Origin: an uncultured Gammaproteobacteria bacterium
GTDB taxonomy: Bacteria > Pseudomonadota > Gammaproteobacteria > GCA-001735895
DNA length: 22,992 nt
Direction of reading: 5' to 3'
Assembly: GCA_945787265.1 (NCBI GenBank)
Contig: CALZHS010000003.1
Coordinates: 1 to 22,992 of the forward strand
The notes below the pieces were generated by a model. It was not told the origin of the DNA. It saw nothing but the letters and a program-made list of their open reading frames with translations, and did no database searches. Each line of letters opens with the position of its first letter. The stretch's first letter is position 1. The position numbers and the translations under genes were made by a program. Shown here piece after piece: positions 8,668 to 16,194 of the stretch.

Positions 8668-9498
8668 GTGGCAGAAGCTGACGCTGCAATCGATACCCAG
8701 CCGATGTTGCTGGTCAACAACATCGAGGTCATTTACGACCACGTTATCCTGGTATTGAAGGGCGTCTCGCTCGAGGTTCCCGAGCAGGGCATTGTTGCCC
8801 TGCTCGGCGCCAACGGCGCGGGTAAAACCACGACGCTGAAGGCGGTTTCCAACCTGCTGCGTGCCGAGCGCGGTGATATCACCAAGGGCAGTATCGAATT
8901 CCGGGGTAAACGAATTGATTCACTGACCCCGGCCCAACTGGTACAGCAGGGCGTAATCCAGGTCATGGAAGGACGCCATTGTTTCGAACATCTCACGGTC
9001 GAGGAAAACCTGCTTACCGGCGCCTACACGCGCCGCGATGGCGGTGCCGCGATCGAGCGAGATCTCGACCTCGTGTACAGTTATTTTCCGCGCCTCAAGA
9101 ATCGCAGCCGGGCGCAGGCGGGTTACACTTCCGGTGGTGAACAGCAGATGACTGCAATCGGACGTGCGTTGATGTCGCGTCCGCAAATGATACTGCTCGA
9201 TGAACCGTCGATGGGGCTCGCTCCACAACTGGTGGAAGAAATATTCGAAATAGTCGAACGCCTGAACAAGGATGAAGGCGTTACCTTTCTGCTGGCCGAG
9301 CAGAATACCAATATCGCACTGCGTTACGCAGACCACGGCTATATTCTCGAGAATGGCCGCGTAGTACTCGACGGCAGCGCGGCGGAACTGCGTGAAAATA
9401 CCGACGTCAAGGAATTTTACCTCGGTATCAGCGAGGGCGAACGCATCAGTTTTCGAGACGTAAAACACTATCGACGCCGAAAAAGATGGTTGACCTGA
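8668..9498 (+). CDS. livF: Branched-chain amino acid-type ABC transporter ATP-binding protein (LivF family)
   Basis: This is the second cytoplasmic ATPase of the importer, 276 residues. Walker A GANGAGKTT is at 47-55, signature TSGGEQQ at 154-160, and Walker B MILLDEP at 174-180, followed by SMGLAPQLVEEIF, characteristic of LivF. The tail after the usual LivF end (GERISFRDVKHYRRRKRWLT) is a basic extension found in the LivF paralogues that sit with acyl-CoA ligases. The start is GTG 8668, with AAAGGA (8653-8658) upstream. An in-frame ATG at 8704 would remove 12 residues but has no better ribosome site. It is the last gene of the transporter operon, followed by a hairpin at 9514-9535. Confidence 0.9.
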   Translation: MAEADAAIDTQPMLLVNNIEVIYDHVILVLKGVSLEVPEQGIVALLGANGAGKTTTLKAVSNLLRAERGDITKGSIEFRGKRIDSLTPAQLVQQGVIQVMEGRHCFEHLTVEENLLTGAYTRRDGGAAIERDLDLVYSYFPRLKNRSRAQAGYTSGGEQQMTAIGRALMSRPQMILLDEPSMGLAPQLVEEIFEIVERLNKDEGVTFLLAEQNTNIALRYADHGYILENGRVVLDGSAAELRENTDVKEFYLGISEGERISFRDVKHYRRRKRWLT

Positions 9499-9513
9499 AC
9501 CAAGGATATTGTT

Positions 9514-9535
9514 GCCCCGGCCCACGAGCCGGGGC
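9514..9535 (+). terminator. Hairpin after livF, possible intrinsic terminator
   Basis: GCCCCGGC (9514-9521) pairs perfectly with GCCGGGGC (9528-9535) over a 6-base loop. The downstream sequence CCATTTAAAT is only weakly T-rich, so termination may be partial. It lies 16 bases after the livF stop, at the natural end of the transporter operon. Confidence 0.55.
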
Positions 9536-9596
9536 CCATTTAAATCCGCCTTGTGCAAATAGTTGCTGGGCTGCCAAAGCTACAGAAACTATTAAT

Positions 9597-9632
9597 GGAT
9601 ACCGGCTCGCAGGCCGGTATGACGAAGAGTAA
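9597..9632. repeat. Short intergenic palindromic repeat, copy 2 (upstream of the PaaK-like gene)
   Basis: GGAT leads into a perfect 8-bp stem, ATACCGGC (9599-9606) and GCCGGTAT (9613-9620), then GACG and the terminal AAGAGTAA (9625-9632). The layout matches 1477-1513, with different stem bases but conserved GGAT, ATG-like junction and AAGAGTAA end. It stops 2 bases before ATG 9635, so it would lie in the ribosome-binding region of that gene. Confidence 0.65.
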
Positions 9633-9634
9633 TC

Positions 9635-10870
9635 ATGTCAGAATTCTACGATGACCTCGAAACGCGCAGCGCCGATGAGCGCGCACAGGCGCAGTTCGAA
9701 GCGATTCGTGCCCAGATCGTACATGTTCAGAACAATACCGCGGCTTACTCGACGGCACTCAAAGATGTCGATGCCAACGAAATAACCGATGCCGAGTCAT
9801 TCAGCACTTTACCGCTGACCCGCAAGTCGGAACTGATCGAATTACAGCAGACGCAGCGTCCTTTCGGTGGCTACACCGCGAAGGATACGGCGTTTTGTTC
9901 CCACGTATTTGCATCGCCCGGCCCGATTTACGAACCGGGTTTTACCGTCCCCGATTTCTGGCGCTTCGCACGCTCGCTTTACGCCAGTGGAATTCGTGCC
10001 GGCGAGCTGGTGCACAATTGTTTCAGCTACCATTTCACCCCGGCGGGCCAGATGTTTGACAGCGCGGCACTTGCGCTCGGCTGCAGCGTCATCCCGGCCG
10101 GCGTCGGCCAGACCGAATTACAGGTGCAAACTATCGCCGATCTGCGACCCGATGCCTACGTTGGCACCCCGTCATTCCTTAAAATTATTCTCGAACAGGC
10201 AGACGATTCAGGGCGCGATGTCAGTTCAATGAGCAAGGCGATGATGAGTGGGGAAGCCCTGCCGCCGCCGTTACGCGACGGTTTTGTCGAACGCGGCGTG
10301 CGCGTGCAACAGTGTTACGGCACCGCCGACCTGGGCCTTATCGCTTACGAATCCAGCGCCATGGAAGGGTTGATTATCGACGAGGGCGTCTATGTTGAAA
10401 TCGTGCGTCCGGGGACTGGCGAACTGGTTACCGAGGATGAAGTCGGTGAAGTCGTGGTCACCAACCTGGGCCGTGAGTATCCCCTGATTCGGTTCGCGAC
10501 CGGGGACTTATCGGCCTACCTGCCGGGAACCAGTCCCTGCGGGCGCACTAACCAGCGCATCAAGGGCTGGATGGGGCGCGCCGATCAAACCGCCAAGGTG
10601 CGTGGCATGTTCATTCACCCGGAACAGGTGGATAAAGTCGTCAAACGTCATTCCGAAATATCCCGGGCACGACTGGTCATCAACTGGATCGACCAGGCCG
10701 ACCAGATAACCCTGCAATGCGAGTCCGAAGTTAGCGACGCATCCCTGGTCGATGCTATCGCCGCGAGCATCAGGTCAATCTGTAAACTTCGTGGCGAAGT
10801 CGAGATCGTCGCGCCCGATACCCTGCCCAACGATGGCAAGGTTATCGACGATACTCGCCAATACGAATAA
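9635..10870 (+). CDS. PaaK-related adenylate-forming protein with non-canonical ATP loop
   Basis: This 411-residue protein has the overall pattern of phenylacetate-CoA ligases. The N-terminal LPLTRKSEL resembles the PaaK entry region, IRAGELVHNCFSYHFTPAG the conserved substrate-side segment, YGTADLG (228-234) replaces the usual YGxSE, FATGDLS (287-293) replaces RTGDL, and KVRGMFIHPEQVD resembles the C-terminal lid. Where PaaK has SSGTTGKP, this protein has ASPGPIYEPG (93-102), so the Gly/Thr-rich phosphate loop is absent. Together with Asp in place of the A5 Glu, this suggests altered or lost ligase activity, or an unusual subfamily. Relatives of this kind commonly sit with Liv-type transporters. 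No classical Shine-Dalgarno is visible; a palindromic repeat occupies that position. A CoA-transferase-like gene follows 20 bases downstream. Confidence 0.75.
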   Translation: MSEFYDDLETRSADERAQAQFEAIRAQIVHVQNNTAAYSTALKDVDANEITDAESFSTLPLTRKSELIELQQTQRPFGGYTAKDTAFCSHVFASPGPIYEPGFTVPDFWRFARSLYASGIRAGELVHNCFSYHFTPAGQMFDSAALALGCSVIPAGVGQTELQVQTIADLRPDAYVGTPSFLKIILEQADDSGRDVSSMSKAMMSGEALPPPLRDGFVERGVRVQQCYGTADLGLIAYESSAMEGLIIDEGVYVEIVRPGTGELVTEDEVGEVVVTNLGREYPLIRFATGDLSAYLPGTSPCGRTNQRIKGWMGRADQTAKVRGMFIHPEQVDKVVKRHSEISRARLVINWIDQADQITLQCESEVSDASLVDAIAASIRSICKLRGEVEIVAPDTLPNDGKVIDDTRQYE

Positions 10871-10890
10871 CCAGTCTCAGCACTACTCCC

Positions 10891-11982
10891 GTGAATTCGA
10901 AACGCCTGCTAGAAGATGTCCGCGTCATCGATCTGTCGCAATATATTCCTGGACCATTTGCGACCCGGCAGCTTGCCGATCTCGGCGCCGAGGTGATAAA
11001 GATCGAGCCGCCGGCTGGAGACCCGATGCGATTTTTCATGCACACCGAGGAGGACGAGCTTTCACCCATTTATCGCCATCTCAACCGCGGCAAGCGTATC
11101 TGTAAGCTGGACCTGAAGTCCAAGCCTGACCGTGAGGCTTTGTGCGAGCTGATCGCCGATGCCGATATTTTGTTCGAATCCTTCCGACCCGGAGTGCTGG
11201 CGCGGCTTGGCTTCGATAGTGACCGCCTTGATAAAATCAATCCCGCGTTGATTCACTGTGCACTCTCGGGTTATGGCCAGTCAGGTCCTTATGCCCGGCG
11301 TGCCGGACACGATATCAATTACTGCGCGCTCAGCTCCCAATCGATTGTCAGCGGCACCGCGGAGCAACCGGTAATCGGCTATCCACCGATTGCCGATCAT
11401 GCCGCGGCGATGCAGGCTAGCATCGCCATGCTCGCTGCCCTGCACGCACGCACCAGCAGTCACGGCAGTACTTATCTCGACATCAGCATGACTGAGTCGA
11501 TCCTGGCGTGGCAGTACCTGCCGATATTAACCCAAACAGAGGAGCGCGCCTCGTCGATCCTCAACGGTGGCGCTGCCTGTTACAACCTTTACCAATGCGC
11601 CGACGGACGGTTCATCAGTCTCGGCGCCATCGAAACCGCATTCTGGAAGAATTTTTGCGGGGCATTGAACAAGCCCGAATGGATAGGCCGGCAGTTTGAA
11701 GCCATGCCACAACAGTCCTTGATCGCAGATGTTGCTGCAGTCATTTATGACCATCCGCAGGTGTACTGGCGCAAGCTGCTGGACGGGGTCGATTGTTGCT
11801 TTGAGGGTCTGTTTGCTGCAGATGAACTGACACAACACGCGCAGCTCAAGGTGCGCCAGGCATTAACAGAGAACGGACCGACCTACCCCGCCTGGATCAA
11901 TAACCAACCGGTGGAAATCACCGTCGAAGTAGAGCAGATCAAGTCTCGCCATCAGCTGCACTGGAACTCTATAGATTCCTGA
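10891..11982 (+). CDS. Class III CoA-transferase / alpha-methylacyl-CoA racemase-like (CaiB/BaiF family)
   Basis: This 363-residue cytoplasmic enzyme belongs to the CaiB/BaiF fold. Family marks are VIDLSQYIPGPFATRQLADL, GAEVIKIEPPAGDPMR, NRGKRICKLDLK, LFESFRPGVLARLG, and GHDINY, with Asp near residue 141, the position of the catalytic Asp in this family. GHDINY with LIHCALSGYGQSGP is closest to alpha-methylacyl-CoA racemases, which epimerise 2-methyl-branched acyl-CoAs; class III CoA-transferases moving CoA between acids are the alternative. The start is GTG 10891, chosen because conserved sequence begins within ten residues; no strong ribosome site is visible. It follows the PaaK-like gene by 20 bases and probably shares its transcript. 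A methyl-branched acyl-CoA role would fit the mutase and the branched-chain dehydrogenase nearby. Confidence 0.82.
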   Translation: MNSKRLLEDVRVIDLSQYIPGPFATRQLADLGAEVIKIEPPAGDPMRFFMHTEEDELSPIYRHLNRGKRICKLDLKSKPDREALCELIADADILFESFRPGVLARLGFDSDRLDKINPALIHCALSGYGQSGPYARRAGHDINYCALSSQSIVSGTAEQPVIGYPPIADHAAAMQASIAMLAALHARTSSHGSTYLDISMTESILAWQYLPILTQTEERASSILNGGAACYNLYQCADGRFISLGAIETAFWKNFCGALNKPEWIGRQFEAMPQQSLIADVAAVIYDHPQVYWRKLLDGVDCCFEGLFAADELTQHAQLKVRQALTENGPTYPAWINNQPVEITVEVEQIKSRHQLHWNSIDS

Positions 11983-12052
11983 AACCACAGCAATAAAGCC
12001 CTTAAAAGGCGTGAATTTAGATGAATCAAACAGTATAAATACGGCCATCCGC

Positions 12053-12087
12053 AAAAAAAGGGTCAGCTTTCGACGGCTCGCCGGCCC
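12053..12087 (-). terminator. Intrinsic terminator after the E2 gene (minus strand)
   Basis: On the minus strand, GGGCCGGC (12087-12080) pairs with GCTGACCC (12067-12060) with one mismatch and one G-U pair over a 12-base loop. It is followed directly by a run of seven T (12059-12053). It lies 40 bases beyond the E2 stop. The spacer 11983-12126 separates convergent genes and holds nothing else I can support. Confidence 0.6.
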
Positions 12088-12126
12088 TGGAATTGTCTAT
12101 CCCTGATACTCTGATAACCTCAGCGC

Positions 12127-13242
12127 CTAATTCTCGAGATCGCCCACCACGGCTTTCATGAAGCGAGCGGCTTCACCGCCGGTAACGGCACGGTGGTCGA
12201 ATGTCAGCGCAAGTGGCAGTATGTGCCGGATTGCTATTTCACCATTTTTGACAACAACCTCATCGCGCGATTTTCCGGCTCCCAGAATCGCCACGGTCGG
12301 TGGCAATACTACCGGAGACGCGTAACGACCGGCGATCGCTCCGTAGTTGGACAGGATAATACTATATCCGCGCAATTCTGCCGGGGTCAGGCTGCGGTTT
12401 TTGATTTTTTCCTTCAATTCGCTGAGGCGTCCAACGATGGCCTCATCATCATCGTTCTGGATATCGAGCAATACCGCAACGAATAGTCCCTGAGGCGCAT
12501 CGACTGCGAGCCCGAGATGAATCCGCTCGAGCACCCGGCGACCATTGGCGTGACTATCGTACCAGGCATTTAACGAGGGTTCGGCTTTGCAACCCGCGAT
12601 CAATGCGCGGATCAGGCGTGGCGTGATATCTGCGGTCGACTTGATCTCGGTGATATCGGCGTCTTCAACCAACGTCGCCGGCGCAACCTCGGCGCGTGCC
12701 TGTGCCATATTCCGCGCCATCGCCCGGCGTACCCCGCGCAACGGTTCCATCGGCCCGTGCTCGGCCAGTATACGAGCCACGCGGCGCACATCGTCGGCAA
12801 GAATCAGGCCATCGCGACCGCTCGGGGTTACCATAGACAACTCGACTTCCATGCGATTGGCAAGCGCGCGTACTGCAGGGGTTGCCTTGATCGTGGTCGA
12901 GCTGGGAGCCAACCCGATCGCCGTTTCCGGGATAATTGCCTCGTTAGACTCCATTTCTCCCACCACGGTGCCACTGTCTTCAGCCTTTGCTCCCTCTTCG
13001 GCAAGATTACTGTCGCCAAACGCGAGCAGCGGTTGACCGGTTTCGATCACGTCGTTTTCGCGGCCGAATAACTTGGCTATGCGCCCGTCCTGTGGCGACG
13101 GAATATCGATAATCGCCTTCGCGGTCTCGACTGAAACCAGGGTCTGGCCCGTGGTGACCTCGTCACCCGTTTTGACATGCCATTCAACGATTTCGGCGTC
13201 GGGTAAACCTTCGCCCAGGTCTGGTAGTTTAAAGATGATCAT
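12127..13242 (-). CDS. E2 dihydrolipoamide acyltransferase of a 2-oxoacid dehydrogenase (branched-chain type)
   Basis: This is the core subunit that accepts the acyl group from E1 on a lipoyl arm and passes it to CoA. A single lipoyl domain covers residues 1-76, with ETAKA putting the lipoyl Lys at 42. A linker with an E1/E3-binding domain follows (about 119-156: ATPAVRALA to DDVRRVA), then the catalytic domain. At 371 residues it is on the short side for E2, consistent with one lipoyl domain. The active-site motif is FDHRAVTGGEAARF: His350 is present, but the usual Asp of HxxxDG is Thr354. Its start overlaps the E1-beta stop by 4 bases (ATGA). No E3 gene is in the window, so a shared lipoamide dehydrogenase elsewhere is expected. 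A pyruvate-type E2 is less likely given the split E1. Confidence 0.88.
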   Translation of the reverse strand: MIIFKLPDLGEGLPDAEIVEWHVKTGDEVTTGQTLVSVETAKAIIDIPSPQDGRIAKLFGRENDVIETGQPLLAFGDSNLAEEGAKAEDSGTVVGEMESNEAIIPETAIGLAPSSTTIKATPAVRALANRMEVELSMVTPSGRDGLILADDVRRVARILAEHGPMEPLRGVRRAMARNMAQARAEVAPATLVEDADITEIKSTADITPRLIRALIAGCKAEPSLNAWYDSHANGRRVLERIHLGLAVDAPQGLFVAVLLDIQNDDDEAIVGRLSELKEKIKNRSLTPAELRGYSIILSNYGAIAGRYASPVVLPPTVAILGAGKSRDEVVVKNGEIAIRHILPLALTFDHRAVTGGEAARFMKAVVGDLEN

Positions 13243-14219
13243 CGGTATCCCATAGCCTCCTGTACCGCATCGATAATGCGATTTACCCCCGGCATATATT
13301 GATCTTCATTGCGGTAAAGCGGCATTACGGTGTCGTAACCGGTCACGCGTTTTACCGGTGCCAGTAACGAAGTAATACCTTCACCCGCAAGGCATGCAGC
13401 GATCTCGGCGCCAACGCCAAAGCTACGCGCCGCTTCGTGCACGATCACGCAGCGACCGGTACGCGCGACCGAATCGAGTATCGTTCCCATATCCAGCGGC
13501 GAGATTGACGCAACGTCGATGACCTCGGCGTCAACGCCGACCTGCGCCAGTTGGTGCGCAGCTTCCAGGGTTTCCTTGATCGATGCCCCCCAGCTCACCA
13601 GCGTAATATCAATGCCATCACGTAACACGAAACAGGTATCCAGCGGCAGCGCCTCGCCATTGTCTTCGACTTCCTGCTTGCCGAGCCGATAAATCCGTTT
13701 GGGTTCTAGAAACACGACCGGATCGGGGTCCCTGATCGCGGCGAGCAGTAAACCGTAGGCACGTGCCGGAGAAGACGGAATTACCACGCGCACTCCGGGC
13801 ATGTGCGCGAACATCGCCTCGGTGCTCTCGGAATGATGTTCAGGGGCGTGAATACCGCCGCCGAACGGTGCACGAATCACCATCGGACAGGTAATGCGAC
13901 CCCGGGTACGGTTACGCAGGCGCGCCGCGTGGTTGATGATCTGGTCTACCGCCGGGTAGATGAAACCCATAAACTGTAATTCGACGATTGGTTTCAGGCC
14001 CTGCGCGGCCATGCCGATTGCCATGCCGACGATCACCGATTCGGCCAGCGGGGTGTCGACAACCCGCTCGGCGCCGAATTCTTCGAGCAAACCCGCGGTA
14101 GCGCGAAACACACCCCCGTTAACACCGACATCCTCACCGAGCACGATGACATTATCATCGCGACCCATTTCCGTGGCAAACGCCTGGTTGACCGATTCTA
14201 GCAGTGTCCACTCAGCCAC
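13239..14219 (-). CDS. E1 beta subunit of a 2-oxoacid dehydrogenase (branched-chain type)
   Basis: This 326-residue subunit forms the alpha2beta2 thiamine diphosphate decarboxylase with the neighbouring E1-alpha. The N-terminal pyrimidine-binding domain shows VIVLGEDVGVNGGVFRATAG, DTPLAESVIVGMAIGMAAQG and ELQFMGFIYPAVDQI. Then APFGGGIHAPEHHSES carries the histidine-rich active-site loop typical of BCKDH/PDH beta chains. The C-terminal transketolase domain includes VIDVASISPLDMGTI and VIVHEAARSFGVGAEIAA. The gene overlaps E1-alpha by 8 bases and E2 by 4, an operon built for coupled translation. Substrate preference (branched-chain keto acids against pyruvate) is inferred from the split alpha/beta form and the catabolic context, not proven. 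Confidence 0.9.
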   Translation of the reverse strand: MAEWTLLESVNQAFATEMGRDDNVIVLGEDVGVNGGVFRATAGLLEEFGAERVVDTPLAESVIVGMAIGMAAQGLKPIVELQFMGFIYPAVDQIINHAARLRNRTRGRITCPMVIRAPFGGGIHAPEHHSESTEAMFAHMPGVRVVIPSSPARAYGLLLAAIRDPDPVVFLEPKRIYRLGKQEVEDNGEALPLDTCFVLRDGIDITLVSWGASIKETLEAAHQLAQVGVDAEVIDVASISPLDMGTILDSVARTGRCVIVHEAARSFGVGAEIAACLAGEGITSLLAPVKRVTGYDTVMPLYRNEDQYMPGVNRIIDAVQEAMGYR

Positions 14220-15285
14220 GTCGCTTCACCCCGGCCAGCCATTCCTGTTTTTGCTGTTCGAGATCGGCGGTAGGCCTGGCAAACATGTAATCGAAAAACT
14301 CCCCGGGGGGCTGTTCGGGCAAAGCCCTGTAGGCTTCGATCGCCTTCTTGACCTGTTCTTTGCAGCACTCATAAATGTTTTCGTCTTCAGCGTCGGTCCA
14401 TTGATGCTCTTTTTGTAAATAGGCTTTGAAACGAATCAAGGGTTCGAGTTCGCGCGCGGCATCAAGTTCCCGTTGTGGGCGATAACGGCTGGCATCATCA
14501 GCGGTCGTGTGGTCGCCGAGCCGATAACTCAGGGCTTCAACGAGACTGGGGCGGTGCTCGGTACGCGCGCGCTCGAGTGTTTCGCTGAGGACATGGAACA
14601 CCGCGAGCGGATCATTGCCATCGACACGAAATCCATCGATACCCACTGCCAGGGCCTTGTGGGCGATGGTCGGCGCGGCGGTCTGCTTTTCCAGTGGTAC
14701 CGAGATTGCCCAGCGATTATTGTTGACTACGAATACCACCGGCAATCCCATGGCACCGGCGATGTTGATCGACTCGTAAAAATCACCTTTCGAGGTGGCT
14801 CCATCACCACAGGTGGTTACCACGGCGCGGGACTGCCGGCGGTACTTGATCGCGTAGGCGATACCGGCCGCGTGGCAAGCCTGGGTTGCAATCGGCACGC
14901 TGATTGGAAAATCCTGTTCCTGGTGCTGGAAATGCATCCCCCATTCATCCCCACCCCAGTAGCGTAAAATCTCTTCGAGCAAGACACCGCGCCGGATCTG
15001 AGCGGCAACATCGCGGTAATAAGGCACCAGCACGTCGTTTTCCTGCATTGCGAAACCAATCCCGGCACCGATTGCCTCCTGCCCCTCCCCGGAGGGATAA
15101 GTGCCCATCGCGCCGGTGCGCTGAAGATTAATCGCGCTAAGATCGAAAACCCGCGTCTGCACCATTAATTGATAAAGCTCTACCAGCTTGTCGCGTGTCG
15201 CGAGTGCTGCGGGGAGCGGGCGTTTCAGCTGCCCGGTTGGGTCAAGGAACTCGATTGTTTCGAAGTTGAAATCTGAACCTGGCAT
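14212..15285 (-). CDS. E1 alpha subunit of a 2-oxoacid dehydrogenase (branched-chain type)
   Basis: This 357-residue subunit binds thiamine diphosphate and decarboxylates the 2-oxoacid. The ThDP motif starts GDGATSKGDFYE at residue 160 and ends in VVNNN at 187-191. GTYPSGEGQEAIGAG and VPYYRDVA are typical of BCKDH/acetoin/pyruvate E1-alpha chains, and YRLGDHTTADDASRYR is the conserved phosphorylation-loop-like segment. It lies 89 bases downstream of the universal stress protein on the same strand. The spacer contains TATAAC on the minus strand, about 36 bases before the start, but no convincing -35 box, so a separate promoter is only possible. GGGAG sits 9 bases before the ATG. Confidence 0.9.
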   Translation of the reverse strand: MPGSDFNFETIEFLDPTGQLKRPLPAALATRDKLVELYQLMVQTRVFDLSAINLQRTGAMGTYPSGEGQEAIGAGIGFAMQENDVLVPYYRDVAAQIRRGVLLEEILRYWGGDEWGMHFQHQEQDFPISVPIATQACHAAGIAYAIKYRRQSRAVVTTCGDGATSKGDFYESINIAGAMGLPVVFVVNNNRWAISVPLEKQTAAPTIAHKALAVGIDGFRVDGNDPLAVFHVLSETLERARTEHRPSLVEALSYRLGDHTTADDASRYRPQRELDAARELEPLIRFKAYLQKEHQWTDAEDENIYECCKEQVKKAIEAYRALPEQPPGEFFDYMFARPTADLEQQKQEWLAGVKRRG

Positions 15286-15374
15286 ACCCTCTTGCTCCCA
15301 GCTGTTATATTTTAAGCTTTGAATATCCCCCGAATTACCGGGCAGATTCTGCAGATCGGCTACTTGACAGCAAT

Positions 15375-15887
15375 TCAGGTGCAGGGTGCGCGGTATGCCA
15401 CCTTGTGCGATACGCTGCCAAGAAACAGACCCTTGAAATCGTTCAACCCGCGCGAACCCATAATCACGCAGTCAATTTTTTGCGCATCTATACATTCCAG
15501 AATTCTATCAGCCGGGTCACCAGCTTCAAGACGCGCGTCGACATTTTCCAGGCCCTTTTGCTGTGCACGGCCCTTTGCGCCGTCAATAATATACTGGCCT
15601 AGCTCGAATAGTAACTGCGGCGATACTCCTGAATCCTGGAAAGCGGAACCCGTGGCCACTGTAACCCTGTAATCCATCGATTTCAGGCGATCTATTTCCG
15701 TGTTGACATGCTTTGCAAGTCCCTCAATTTCGCCAAATCGCTGCAAAGCATCAATGTTTTCGGAACGATAGGGTACTTGCAGTATAACAAGCTCGGCTTC
15801 ATATTTTTTTGCCATATCAATTGCCAGATCGAGCGCCTTGTAGGCATGATCTGAACCGCCTGTGGGGCATAGTATCTTGTTGAACAT
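15375..15887 (-). CDS. Universal stress protein (UspA family), last strand cut by an in-frame TGA
   Basis: This 170-residue soluble protein has the Usp fold. MFNKILCPTGGSDHAYKALD is the N-terminal strand and loop, and MGSRGLNDFKGLFLGSVSHKV (split motif: G-x-x-G, then nine residues, then G-S) at 143-163 is the ATP-binding signature, so an ATP-binding Usp is likely. The start has a strong ribosome site, GGGAGGA, 6 bases upstream. The protein ends abruptly at RAPCT, whereas the family continues for four to six residues of the last beta strand. Past the TGA (15375-15377) the same frame reads IAVK and then TAG (15360-15362), just the missing ending. It lies upstream of the dehydrogenase genes on the same strand, but a functional link is uncertain. 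Confidence 0.85.
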   Translation of the reverse strand: MFNKILCPTGGSDHAYKALDLAIDMAKKYEAELVILQVPYRSENIDALQRFGEIEGLAKHVNTEIDRLKSMDYRVTVATGSAFQDSGVSPQLLFELGQYIIDGAKGRAQQKGLENVDARLEAGDPADRILECIDAQKIDCVIMGSRGLNDFKGLFLGSVSHKVAYRAPCT

Positions 15888-16194
15888 GAGAATCCTCCCT
15901 AATTTTTATCAACCCGTTGAAATTACAATAACTGGGTATTGATCTGGCATATTGATGCAGCTTAAACGGGATAATATTAGCGGCCAATGTTCGCTATCGG
16001 CCGTGCCACGAAGCCCAGCACCGGTATTTCAGGTCCTCCTTATGCTTTTTCTTTAACCGTGAGACCTGGGCATTGGGTGTCCGTAAATTGCAATAGCTTC
16101 ATTGAAGACCGTAAACAGCAACGTTCTGTCTCATATGGCTAATGTAATCTGCCGCAGCGAAACCTGGCTGGCCTAAGTTACTGATTTATTAGAG
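15888..16194. other. 307-base intergenic stretch without a supported gene
   Basis: This lies between the Usp start and the SDR stop on the minus strand, so it should hold the Usp promoter and the end of the SDR operon. I see a short imperfect hairpin (GCGGCC at 15980-15985 facing GGCCGT at 15999-16004) with no T-run, and only short open stretches on the minus strand. Nothing here is strong enough to call. Confidence 0.6.

Noticed and set aside
15360..15377. Selenocysteine insertion at the TGA of the universal stress protein
   Set aside because: The position is at a terminal beta strand with no catalytic role in the family, and I saw no clear SECIS-like hairpin directly after the TGA. A nonsense mutation is simpler.
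15994..16128. Small reading frames on the minus strand in the Usp-SDR spacer
   Set aside because: Stretches of 20-34 codons are open, with an AGGAGG-like sequence inside, but none has a proper start with a site, a recognisable product or useful length.
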